A stretch of 64,000 bases of DNA from NCBI GenBank assembly GCA_905181865.1, contig CAJIZG010000004.1, positions 310,001 to 374,000 of the forward strand, given 5' to 3'. The translations under genes were made by a program, and so were the position numbers. Shown here one piece after another: positions 33,052 through 40,622 of this stretch; position 1 is the stretch's first letter, and each line of letters begins with the position of its first letter. The notes under the pieces were generated by a model. That model saw only the letters and a program-made list of their open reading frames with translations, did not search any database and was not told where the DNA came from. This DNA comes from Urechidicola croceus (GTDB taxonomy: Bacteria > Bacteroidota > Bacteroidia > Flavobacteriales > Flavobacteriaceae).

Positions 33052-34323
33052 ATGGAAAAAACCATTACTGGATTTTCGAAATTTTCGAAAGAAGAAAAAA
33101 TAGATTGGGTTGTCAGCACCTTTTTTGATGATGCGGATAGTGCTAGAAAAACCTTAGGACAGTATTTGAATTCCAATCAAATTATTCAAGATGTACATGA
33201 TGACTTTATAGAGAATACCATTTCAAATTTTTACTTACCGTATGGTGTCGCTCCAAATTTTGTGATAAACGGAAAAGAGTATACGATTCCCATGGTTATT
33301 GAAGAAAGTTCTGTGGTGGCTGCCGCTTCTTTAGTGGCGAAATTTTGGAGTACTAGAGGTGGGTTTAAAGCAACCGTTTTATCGACTACAAAAATAGGAC
33401 AGGTGCATTTTATGTATGAGGGAGGTGTTCATGAACTGAAAGCATATTTTGAGGAAGCGAAAGATCAATTGATTGAAGTCACGGATGCGATCACAAAAAA
33501 CATGCGCAAGCGTGGAGGAGGAATTTTAGATATAGAATTGAGAGATAAAACGGCCGAGTTAGCTAATTATTATCAATTGCACATCACTTTTGAAACGAAG
33601 AACTCTATGGGCGCCAATTTCATCAATTCTTGTTTGGAGGCGATTGCAGCTACATTTAGAAATGATTCCATTCAAATTGTGATGAGTATTTTATCTAATT
33701 ACGTTCCAGAATGTTTGGTAAGAGCAGAGGTAAGTTGTCCTATCGATCGCTTGCATAAGGAAAATGCGAAACAATTTGCTCAAAAATTCCAACAGGCAGT
33801 TCAAATAGCCAATATTGAGCCTCATCGAGCAGTGACTCATAATAAAGGTATAATGAACGGAATTGATGCCGTAGTGATTGCTACAGGAAATGATTTTAGA
33901 GCCATCGAGTCTGGTGCGCACGCCTATGCAGCAAAAAGTGGAAAGTATAAAAGTTTATCTCAGTGTGAAGTAAAGGATGGCATTTTTAAATTTTGGATTG
34001 AAATTCCATTAGCACTTGGAACGGTGGGTGGATTGACTGCCTTGCATCCCTTGGCTAAACTGTCTTTAGAGATGCTACAGAATCCATCTGCTAGTGAGTT
34101 AATGGAGATTATTGCTGTGGCCGGATTGGCTCAAAATTTTGCTGCATTAAGAGCGTTGACAACTACTGGAATTCAACAGGGTCACATGAAAATGCATTTG
34201 TCAAATATTATCAAACAATTGGATGCTACAGAGGAAGAAAAGAATTATTTATTGAATTATTTTGCCAATAAGCAAGTATCCCATAGTGCCGTGGTGGCGG
34301 CATATCAAAAGATGAAAGAGTAG
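33052..34323 (+). CDS. Hydroxymethylglutaryl-CoA reductase, class II
   Basis: This enzyme reduces HMG-CoA to mevalonate, the committed step of the mevalonate pathway. The start is at 33052 (MEKTITGFSKFSKEEKIDWV); the 29 codons before it belong to the promoter region. Catalytic residues are visible: Glu in IEESSVVAAASL, Lys in HNKGIMNGIDAVV, Asp in IATGNDFRAIESGAHAYA and His in QQGHMKMHL. Class II enzymes are sometimes called degradative, but the downstream mevalonate kinase and decarboxylase genes show a biosynthetic role here. Length of 423 is complete. Confidence 0.93.
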   Translation: MEKTITGFSKFSKEEKIDWVVSTFFDDADSARKTLGQYLNSNQIIQDVHDDFIENTISNFYLPYGVAPNFVINGKEYTIPMVIEESSVVAAASLVAKFWSTRGGFKATVLSTTKIGQVHFMYEGGVHELKAYFEEAKDQLIEVTDAITKNMRKRGGGILDIELRDKTAELANYYQLHITFETKNSMGANFINSCLEAIAATFRNDSIQIVMSILSNYVPECLVRAEVSCPIDRLHKENAKQFAQKFQQAVQIANIEPHRAVTHNKGIMNGIDAVVIATGNDFRAIESGAHAYAAKSGKYKSLSQCEVKDGIFKFWIEIPLALGTVGGLTALHPLAKLSLEMLQNPSASELMEIIAVAGLAQNFAALRALTTTGIQQGHMKMHLSNIIKQLDATEEEKNYLLNYFANKQVSHSAVVAAYQKMKE

Positions 34324-34377
34324 TGATTGGTATTTCCTACTCCTATCAGATAGCGAAAATTAGAGTAATAGTTTGAT

Positions 34378-34565
34378 AGTTGAGCGGGGTCGAAACTGCT
34401 GAAACGAATTAAAACTAGTAGTTAGAAGTAATTTATAATACAAAAGTCAAATGTGGTGGGCGAGCGGAGTCGAAGTCAATAATAGGAGTTAACTCCGAAG
34501 TTGAGCGGCGTCAAATGTTTAAAAAGTAATATAAATCTGGTGGTTGAGCGGAGTCGAAACCACGT
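34378..34565. repeat. Four REP-like repeats (core TTGAGCGGAGTCGAAA) in tandem
   Basis: Direct copies lie at 34378-34399, 34453-34477, 34497-34517 and 34538-34565. Each has the core GAGCGGAGTCGA with flanks that pair with each other: AGTT/AACT in the first, GTGGTT/AACCAC in the fourth. The third is shortened. The same core occurs inside the next gene, downstream of the GHMP kinase gene and in the argD-proC spacer. Confidence 0.85.
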
Positions 34566-34577
34566 AATAATAAGAGA

Positions 34578-34958
34578 ATGCCAAAAGGTTTTGTTTATAT
34601 ATTAGAATGTTCAGATGGTACGTTCTATTCTGGAAGTACTATTGATATTAAAGTTCGAATAAAACAGCATCAAGATGGTAGCGGAGCAAATTATACTAAA
34701 AAACGCTTGCCAGTTATATTAGTTTTTTTAGAGGAGTTTCAAAGAATAGATGATGCCTTTTATAGGGAAAAACAAATACAGGGATGGAGTCGAGAAAAAA
34801 AGGAAGCTTTAATAGAGAAAGAATATGATACCTTACCTAAACTTTCAGAATGCAGGAATGATAGTCACTTTAAAAATGTGGCTTTGACTCCGCTCAGTCA
34901 CGGAAAAGAGAACTGTAACTCTGCAGTTGAGCGGAGTCGAAACTACAAAGGCAATGAA
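34578..34958 (+). CDS. GIY-YIG nuclease domain protein, reading in frame into the GHMP kinase
   Basis: Residues 1-95 are a small UPF0213/UvrC-type GIY-YIG domain: FVYILECSDGTFYSGST (the GIY and YIG tyrosines), RIKQH with the catalytic Arg, and YREKQIQGWSREKKEALIE with the metal-binding Glu. There is no stop codon after it. The tail VALTPLSHGK and SAVERSRNY is encoded by two inverted REP-like repeats (34878-34947), and the frame continues straight into the GHMP kinase at residue 128, giving a 435-residue open frame. Either a fusion protein is made or the kinase starts at its own ATG (34959). The substrate of such stand-alone GIY-YIG proteins is unknown. Confidence 0.8.
34878..34947. repeat. 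Inverted pair of REP-like repeats inside coding sequence
   Basis: Minus-orientation copy at 34878-34901 (contains GACTCCGCTCA) and plus-orientation copy at 34923-34947 (contains TGAGCGGAGTCGAAAC) face each other across 21 bases and could form a long hairpin. Both are translated, as TPLS and VERSRN, in the tail of the GIY-YIG protein. Confidence 0.8.
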
Positions 34959-35885
34959 ATGAGATTTTACAGCAACGGTAAACTACTCCTCTCGGGAGAA
35001 TACTTGGTCTTAGACGGCGCCAAGGCCTTAGCGATCCCTACAAAGTATGGACAAGACTTAATTGTGAGTGCAATTCAAGAGCCATCGTTGGTTTGGGAAA
35101 GTTTGGATGTAGATAATAATTATTGGTTTCAAGCAGAGTTTAGGATGTCTGATTTGCGAATTATAGACGAAACATTTGATGCAGAATCAGAAGATTCAAA
35201 AGAATCGATAGCAACAACCTTACAAACAATTTTACATACGGCTCAAAATATGAATCCTAAATTTTTGGTTTCAGAGACTGGCTTTCATGTAAAAACACAA
35301 TTGACTTTTCCAAGAAAATGGGGATTGGGAACGTCGTCTACATTGATTAATAATATTGCCCAATGGGCGAAAGTGGACGCATTCGAGTTACTCCATAAAT
35401 CTTTTGGAGGAAGCGGATATGATATTGCTTGTGCGCAAAATAATACACCTATTTATTATCAGATTGTTGATAATAATCCAATGGTGAAACCCGTTTATTT
35501 TCAGCCATCTTTCGCAGAGCAACTGTATTTTGTTTATTTAAATATTAAACAGGATAGTAAAAAAGGAATTCAAAGATATCAGGAAAATAAAAAAGGCAGG
35601 CAGTTAAATTTTGAGGCTATTTCTTTTATATCCGAACAAATGACTAAGTGTGAATCTATCCAAGAGTTTGAAAAATTAATTGAGACGCATGAACAGGAAG
35701 TCTCAAAAATTATAAAGAACAAGCCCATTAAAACTATTTTGTTTAATGATTATTTTGGGGCTGTTAAAAGTTTGGGAGCTTGGGGCGGTGATTTTGTATT
35801 GGTCACTGGTAATGAAAACACACCTGTCTACTTTAAAGAAAAGGGGTTTGAGGCGGTGATTCCTTTTAAGGATATGATTTTATAG
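34959..35885 (+). CDS. GYDIA-type GHMP kinase, candidate phosphomevalonate or mevalonate-pathway kinase
   Basis: The GHMP superfamily includes mevalonate and phosphomevalonate kinases. From the ATG at 34959 the protein reads MRFYSNGKLLLSGEYLVLDG, the normal N-terminus of these kinases. The ATP loop is FPRKWGLGTSSTLINNIAQW near residue 120, followed by FGGSGYDIACAQNNTPIYY, the GYDIA motif, and the C-terminal motif LGAWGGDFVLVTG. The window also has mevalonate kinase and decarboxylase genes but no canonical phosphomevalonate kinase, so this gene may supply that step. It is in frame with the GIY-YIG domain upstream; a family start at 34959 makes independent translation likely. Confidence 0.82.
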   Translation: MRFYSNGKLLLSGEYLVLDGAKALAIPTKYGQDLIVSAIQEPSLVWESLDVDNNYWFQAEFRMSDLRIIDETFDAESEDSKESIATTLQTILHTAQNMNPKFLVSETGFHVKTQLTFPRKWGLGTSSTLINNIAQWAKVDAFELLHKSFGGSGYDIACAQNNTPIYYQIVDNNPMVKPVYFQPSFAEQLYFVYLNIKQDSKKGIQRYQENKKGRQLNFEAISFISEQMTKCESIQEFEKLIETHEQEVSKIIKNKPIKTILFNDYFGAVKSLGAWGGDFVLVTGNENTPVYFKEKGFEAVIPFKDMIL

Positions 35886-35951
35886 TCATTTCGACTCCGC
35901 TCAATTCCCAGTGGAACTATAAATTGGTGATTGAGCGGAGTTAAAATCACC
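35885..35951. repeat. Inverted pair of REP-like repeats after the GHMP kinase gene
   Basis: Minus-orientation copy 35885-35909 (TTTCGACTCCGCTCAA) and plus-orientation copy 35926-35951, whose flanks GGTGATT and AATCACC pair with each other. The pair begins at the stop codon and could act as a transcript end. Confidence 0.8.
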
Positions 35952-36010
35952 TCTAAGAAGAATGCTATATGATATAAAATCAGTCGAAATCACTATTGAA
36001 AAAAATTATC

Positions 36011-36033
36011 AAGTCGAGTGGCTTTCGACTTTT
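36011..36033. repeat. Small hairpin related to the REP-like repeats
   Basis: AAGTCGA (36011-36017) and TTCGACTTT (36024-36032) form a short stem; GTCGAAA-like strings nearby suggest a worn repeat copy. Confidence 0.45.
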
Positions 36034-36164
36034 AGAGAAAATTATATTGAGAACATTTTAGTTGTTGAATTACTCTGGATATAAAATCTTTAGAATGAAT
36101 TTGATCGGAACTGACGAAAGAAAAATACAAAATAAAAATCTGAAACAATATAGGGGTAAAGCAT

Positions 36165-37376
36165 ATGAACAAAATAATTATTATTGGTGGAGGAGCAGCT
36201 GGATTTTTTTCTGCAATTACCATTGCAGAAGCAAATCCAGCATTGGAAGTGATCATCCTAGAGAAAGGTAAAAATATATTACAAAAGGTGAAAATTTCTG
36301 GTGGAGGTCGTTGTAATGTTACACATGCCTGTTTTACGCCGAGAGACTTGGTTGAATATTATCCTAGAGGTAAAAAAGAGTTGTTGGGGCCATTTCATCA
36401 ATTTATGACGGGAGACACCATGGAATGGTTTGCAAATAGGGGGGTAGAATTGAAAATTGAAAATGATAATCGAATTTTTCCAATTTCTAATTCTTCACAA
36501 ACCATTATAGACTGTCTAACACAGAGTGCTAATAATGCGGGAGTCAAAGTGTTGTTGGGTCAGAATGTAAATACAGTGACTCCAAAAAAGAATGGATTTG
36601 TTGTCACTACCAATTTGGAAGAATTTACTGCCGCCAAGGTATTGATGGCGGCTGGTAGTAATCCGAAAATGTGGGATTTGGCAACTTCACTCGGACATAC
36701 AATTGTAAAGCCAGTACCTTCGCTCTTTACGTTTAATATTAACGACAAAAGGCTGGAAGATTTGATGGGCGTTTCTGTTCCAAATGCCACTGTGAAAATA
36801 GTTAAAACAAAATTAGAATCTTCAGGGCCGTTATTAATTACTCATTGGGGTATGAGTGGACCTGCTGTTTTAAAATTGTCGGCTTTTGGAGCACGAATTT
36901 TAGCCGATAAAGATTACCAATATAATGTTGAGGTCAATTGGATGTCTGAGTCCAACGAAAGTGTACTGCAACAATTGAAGGTATTGAAAAACATACAACC
37001 GAAAAAAGTGGTGGTTTTAAAATCTCCATTTGCCAGTATTTCTAAACGATTGTGGGAACGCTTATTACTTGTAAGTGGTTTACAGCCTCAAATGAAATGG
37101 GCGGACTTAAGCAATAAATTAATACAAGAAATTGCCAATCAATTGACCAAAGGTATTTTTAATGCCAATGGTAAGAGCACATTTAAAGATGAATTCGTAA
37201 CCTCTGGGGGTATAAAATTAAAAGAGATTGATTTTAAACGTTTTGAAAGTAGAATTCATAAAAACCTATTCTTTGCAGGCGAGATTTTAGACATAGATGC
37301 CGTAACAGGAGGATTCAATTTTCAAAATGCCTGGACTGGTGGTTTCATTGCTGGCAAGTCAATATCCGAATATTAA
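36165..37376 (+). CDS. BaiN/HI0933-like NAD(P)/FAD-dependent oxidoreductase
   Basis: The 403-residue flavoprotein starts with the dinucleotide fold IIIIGGGAAGFFSAITIAEA, then the family hallmark KISGGGRCNVTHAC near residue 46, RIFPISNSSQTIIDCL near 105, PALFTF-type strand PSLFTFNIND, THWGMSGPAVLKLSAFGAR near 225, and ends with FAGEILDIDAVTGGFNFQNA near 370, where FAD binds. The family reduces or oxidises unknown substrates; BaiN acts on bile-acid intermediates but most members are unassigned. It is a complete gene and follows the GHMP kinase after 280 bases of repeats. Confidence 0.9.
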   Translation: MNKIIIIGGGAAGFFSAITIAEANPALEVIILEKGKNILQKVKISGGGRCNVTHACFTPRDLVEYYPRGKKELLGPFHQFMTGDTMEWFANRGVELKIENDNRIFPISNSSQTIIDCLTQSANNAGVKVLLGQNVNTVTPKKNGFVVTTNLEEFTAAKVLMAAGSNPKMWDLATSLGHTIVKPVPSLFTFNINDKRLEDLMGVSVPNATVKIVKTKLESSGPLLITHWGMSGPAVLKLSAFGARILADKDYQYNVEVNWMSESNESVLQQLKVLKNIQPKKVVVLKSPFASISKRLWERLLLVSGLQPQMKWADLSNKLIQEIANQLTKGIFNANGKSTFKDEFVTSGGIKLKEIDFKRFESRIHKNLFFAGEILDIDAVTGGFNFQNAWTGGFIAGKSISEY

Positions 37377-37416
37377 AAAAGGATAATTTACAGTTACCAG
37401 CAAAGTTCTTTATAAT

Positions 37417-38727
37417 CTAACTCTGAGCCCGATTTAGTTGTTTTGCTATTTTTTTGATCGCTGATTCTATGGATTTTTCAGGTTCTATAATATTATATTC
37501 TCCCCAAAATTCCGGATCAGAAAACCCGGAAGCTTCATCAATTAAAATAATGGATGATTTTAAACTATTATCAGGTTTCCTATCTCCCGTAGCATTTACA
37601 ATCCAGTCTGTGATTGCCATTTCAATATCCAATGTGTAAGTATTGCTGAAAATTTTGTTTTTCCATTTAACTTTAAAAGCGGCCTGTATATTGCTATAGC
37701 CATAATGCCATTTGCCGTTTTTAGTTTTATAATCTACTCTATAGGTTGCTTCGGTTGGCTCCACAGAAACTTTCGCAGGTTTCTTACGAATAAACATTTG
37801 GCTTGCTTCCTCTATGTTTTTAAGATTAAGACTATAGGCAGCACTAACTAGTGTAAAGGTCTCAGCATCTATGTATAATTTCCCATAGTACAATGGTGAG
37901 TTTTCAACTTCTATCTGTTTGAATCTTACAGTATAAACCTGACGATCATTAATTTCGGTTGATTTATCAAAATTAAACTCGTATTGTTGAAAGGTGTCTT
38001 CATTAAAGATATATTCTGGATATTTTACAATATCTGTATACAAGGTAGTAAATGGTCCGCCTTGAAGTTTTAGCGCAAGTGTATCAAGTCTTGAGTAATT
38101 GGTGTTTTTACGTGACTTAACCATATTGATTTGATCTTTTCTGAGAGCTTTATAAGGTTGCTTGTATATTTCCACTACAGCTTCAGATAGAGACGCATTT
38201 CTTTTACCCTTCCTAACGGCTTCTCTGTAAAATGCAGTCATAATTGCCTGTTTGTCGTAGTAGTTTTCATTTTTTCTACTTAGGGCCATTTTAACCAATG
38301 ATAATGCATCATTAGGCATATTTATTTTAACCTGATTCAATTCGGTAATCGAAATATTAAGGCTAATGGTATTGATGTTGTTATGTAACTTATTAAGCCA
38401 AATTTCTATTGTTTCATACCCTAAATAAGAAACGGTGATCATTTTACCCAAAAAATTGTTGGGTACTTTGAGAAGAAATTCACCTTCCTTATTGGTAACA
38501 GTTCTAATATTTGTATTATTTATATTAATGTCAGCAAATACTAACGTCTTTTTCGTTTCACTGTCAATTATAATGCCCTTGTATTCAGTGAAAGACTGTG
38601 TGTTTTTTTGGCTATTTACTTGTACTAGTTTTGTTGCGTTGATATCATCTGAATATCCAACTAATAGGATAAAAGCCATCGAATAAATACCTAATGTAAT
38701 TGGTTTAATCACTATTTTTCGTTTCAT
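37417..38727 (-). CDS. CarboxypepD_reg-like domain protein, exported
   Basis: The 436-residue protein has an N-terminal hydrophobic signal (ITLGIYSMAFILLVGYS), then a carboxypeptidase regulatory-like beta domain around residues 45-125: YKGIIIDSETKKTLVFADIN, NTNIRTVTNKEGEFLLKVP, MITVSYLGYETIEI. The rest (FYREAVRKGKRNASLSEAVV, then DTFTLVSAAYSL-type beta strands) matches a Bacteroidota envelope family of unknown role, sometimes linked to TonB-dependent systems. No TonB barrel follows in the same protein. Likely periplasmic or outer membrane. Confidence 0.8.
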   Translation of the reverse strand: MKRKIVIKPITLGIYSMAFILLVGYSDDINATKLVQVNSQKNTQSFTEYKGIIIDSETKKTLVFADININNTNIRTVTNKEGEFLLKVPNNFLGKMITVSYLGYETIEIWLNKLHNNINTISLNISITELNQVKINMPNDALSLVKMALSRKNENYYDKQAIMTAFYREAVRKGKRNASLSEAVVEIYKQPYKALRKDQINMVKSRKNTNYSRLDTLALKLQGGPFTTLYTDIVKYPEYIFNEDTFQQYEFNFDKSTEINDRQVYTVRFKQIEVENSPLYYGKLYIDAETFTLVSAAYSLNLKNIEEASQMFIRKKPAKVSVEPTEATYRVDYKTKNGKWHYGYSNIQAAFKVKWKNKIFSNTYTLDIEMAITDWIVNATGDRKPDNSLKSSIILIDEASGFSDPEFWGEYNIIEPEKSIESAIKKIAKQLNRAQS

Positions 38728-39017
38728 GGGTTAATTAATTATTTTTATAAGTTATGTATTTTGTCAATGATTATTTCCTAAAGTTAGAAAACATCAAGGT
38801 GTTTATTTTATTAATTAACAGTATAACCTGTTAAAGGTGAACTCGATTAGTTCGTTAAGTTACGAGATTTTTTTTATTAATTGGCTGTTTAATATTTTTT
38901 AACATACCAATATCTAACTCAATTTATTTTTTATTCTATACGTGTTTTTGAGGGTTTCGTGTCCCTTCGAAAAATAAAGAATTTGTTTGCGTTAGGTAAG
39001 ATTCTATTCTGCTAATT
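38728..39017. other. Intergenic sequence before the CarboxypepD-like gene
   Basis: A/T-rich and without a frame or hairpin that I can support. It must hold the promoter of the minus-strand gene at 38727, but no clear TAnnTTTG is visible on that strand. Confidence 0.4.
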
Positions 39018-39053
39018 AAATATGGGTTACTGCCTTTGCAGTAACCCATATTT
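39018..39053. terminator. Terminator hairpin after the DUF1501 gene
   Basis: AAATATGGGTTACTG (39018-39032) pairs perfectly with CAGTAACCCATATTT (39039-39053) around six bases. It lies 33 bases past the DUF1501 stop and the stem ends in A/T-rich arms on both sides, so it can work in either direction. Confidence 0.8.
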
Positions 39054-39085
39054 TTATTTCTAGAAATAAGATTTTTTGATAAACT

Positions 39086-40600
39086 TTAATTTAAAATATC
39101 TTTCACCACATGCCCATGAACATCTGTCAATCTAAAACGTCGTCCTTGACTTTTAAAAGTTAACCGTTCGTGATCGATACCAAATAAATGTAATAAAGTG
39201 GCTTGGAAGTCATGCACATGCACAGGGTCTTTGGTAATATTATAACCAAAGTCATCGGTTTCACCATGTGAAAATCCTGCTTTGACACCTGCTCCTGCCA
39301 TAAACATGGTAAACGCTTTTGGGTGATGATCCCGTCCGTAGTTGGTTTCTGTTAATTGCCCTTGAGAATATACAGTTCGACCAAATTCACCTCCCCAAAC
39401 AACCAGTGTGTCTTCCAACATTCCGCGTTGTTTAAGGTCTTTAATCAATGCTGCATTAGCCTGATCGGTCTTTTTACTTTGTGACTTTACACCGCCCGGA
39501 CAGTTTCCATGTCCGTCCCAACCTTGATGGTATAGTTGTACAAATTTTACATCTTTTTCTAATAATTTCCGAGCCATTAAGCAGTTGGCAGCATAGGTGC
39601 CAGGATCACGGCTGTCTTCACCATACATTTCAAAGATATGTTCTGGTTCGTTAGAAATATCGGTCACTTCAGGAACCGAAGTTTGCATTTTAAAAGCCAT
39701 TTCATATTGAGACATGCGTGCATTAATTTCTGGATCACCATAAGTATCAGTAGCGACATCATTTAATTTACCCAAATAATCGAGCATATTTCTTCGGTCG
39801 TTACCGTCATAATTTTCAGGATCACTTAAATACAATACAGGGTCTTTACCCGATCTAAATTGCACCCCTTGATGCTCTGTTGGTAAAAATCCATTTCCCC
39901 ATAAACGTGAGTATAATGGTTGTCCACCTCCATTTTTAGAAACTAAGGAGATAAAAGTAGGCAAGTTGTCATTGTCTGACCCCAATCCGTAACTCAACCA
40001 AGAGCCGATAGAAGGTCGGCCTGGTAGTTGACTTCCCGTTTGAAAAAATGTAATGGCAGGATCGTGATTGATAGCATCTGTATGCATACTTTTGATAAAA
40101 CACAAGTCATCAACTACTTCTGAGAGATAGGGCATTGCCTCACTAACCCATGCTCTAGATTCTCCATATTGTTTAAATCCTAGGGTAGAACCAGCAATGG
40201 GGAAAGCAGTTTGGCCGGCACTCATTCCTGTAAGTCGTTGACCCGCCCTTACGGAGTCTGGAAGGTCTTGCCCAAACATATCCGTTAATTTTGGTTTGTA
40301 GTCAAACAGATCTAGTTGAGAAGGACCGCCACTTTGAAACAAATAGACAATACGTTTTACTTTGGGCGAATGATGGGGTAAACCTAATTTATTGGGATTG
40401 ATAGTATCTAGTAGCGAATTTTCTAGCGAAGAAGAGGTATTGGGAGTTCCCCAAACGTTATTAGCATTTAATAGAGAACCTAGCGCCAAGGCTCCTATTC
40501 CCATAGAGGTTTTCTTTAGGAACGTTCTTCGATCTAATTGCTTTTCAATTTCTTGTAAATCCTTATTCGATGATCTTAACGCTTTATGATGATTACACAT
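39086..40600 (-). CDS. DUF1501-domain protein (alkaline phosphatase/sulfatase-like fold)
   Basis: The 504-residue protein has a twin-arginine-like leader: RRTFLKKTSMGIGALALGSL near residue 24. The DUF1501 body follows, with VKRIVYLFQSGGPSQLDLFD near 80, GSWLSYGLGSDNDNLPTFIS near 205, DGHGNCPGG near 365, TLVVWGGEFGRT near 400 and GRDHHPKAFTMFMAGAGVK near 425. DUF1501 proteins are related to sulfatases and phosphatases and are encoded almost always beside a DUF1549/DUF1553 gene, as here. They are best known in Planctomycetes and marine Bacteroidota; the substrate is unknown. Probably periplasmic. Confidence 0.92.
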   Translation of the reverse strand: MCNHHKALRSSNKDLQEIEKQLDRRTFLKKTSMGIGALALGSLLNANNVWGTPNTSSSLENSLLDTINPNKLGLPHHSPKVKRIVYLFQSGGPSQLDLFDYKPKLTDMFGQDLPDSVRAGQRLTGMSAGQTAFPIAGSTLGFKQYGESRAWVSEAMPYLSEVVDDLCFIKSMHTDAINHDPAITFFQTGSQLPGRPSIGSWLSYGLGSDNDNLPTFISLVSKNGGGQPLYSRLWGNGFLPTEHQGVQFRSGKDPVLYLSDPENYDGNDRRNMLDYLGKLNDVATDTYGDPEINARMSQYEMAFKMQTSVPEVTDISNEPEHIFEMYGEDSRDPGTYAANCLMARKLLEKDVKFVQLYHQGWDGHGNCPGGVKSQSKKTDQANAALIKDLKQRGMLEDTLVVWGGEFGRTVYSQGQLTETNYGRDHHPKAFTMFMAGAGVKAGFSHGETDDFGYNITKDPVHVHDFQATLLHLFGIDHERLTFKSQGRRFRLTDVHGHVVKDILN

Positions 40601-40622
40601 AATCTTTAATTTAACTAATTAG

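Noticed and set aside
34378-34565. CRISPR array
   Set aside because: The four repeats are unevenly spaced, vary in sequence and have no cas genes; the same units occur singly and inverted elsewhere.
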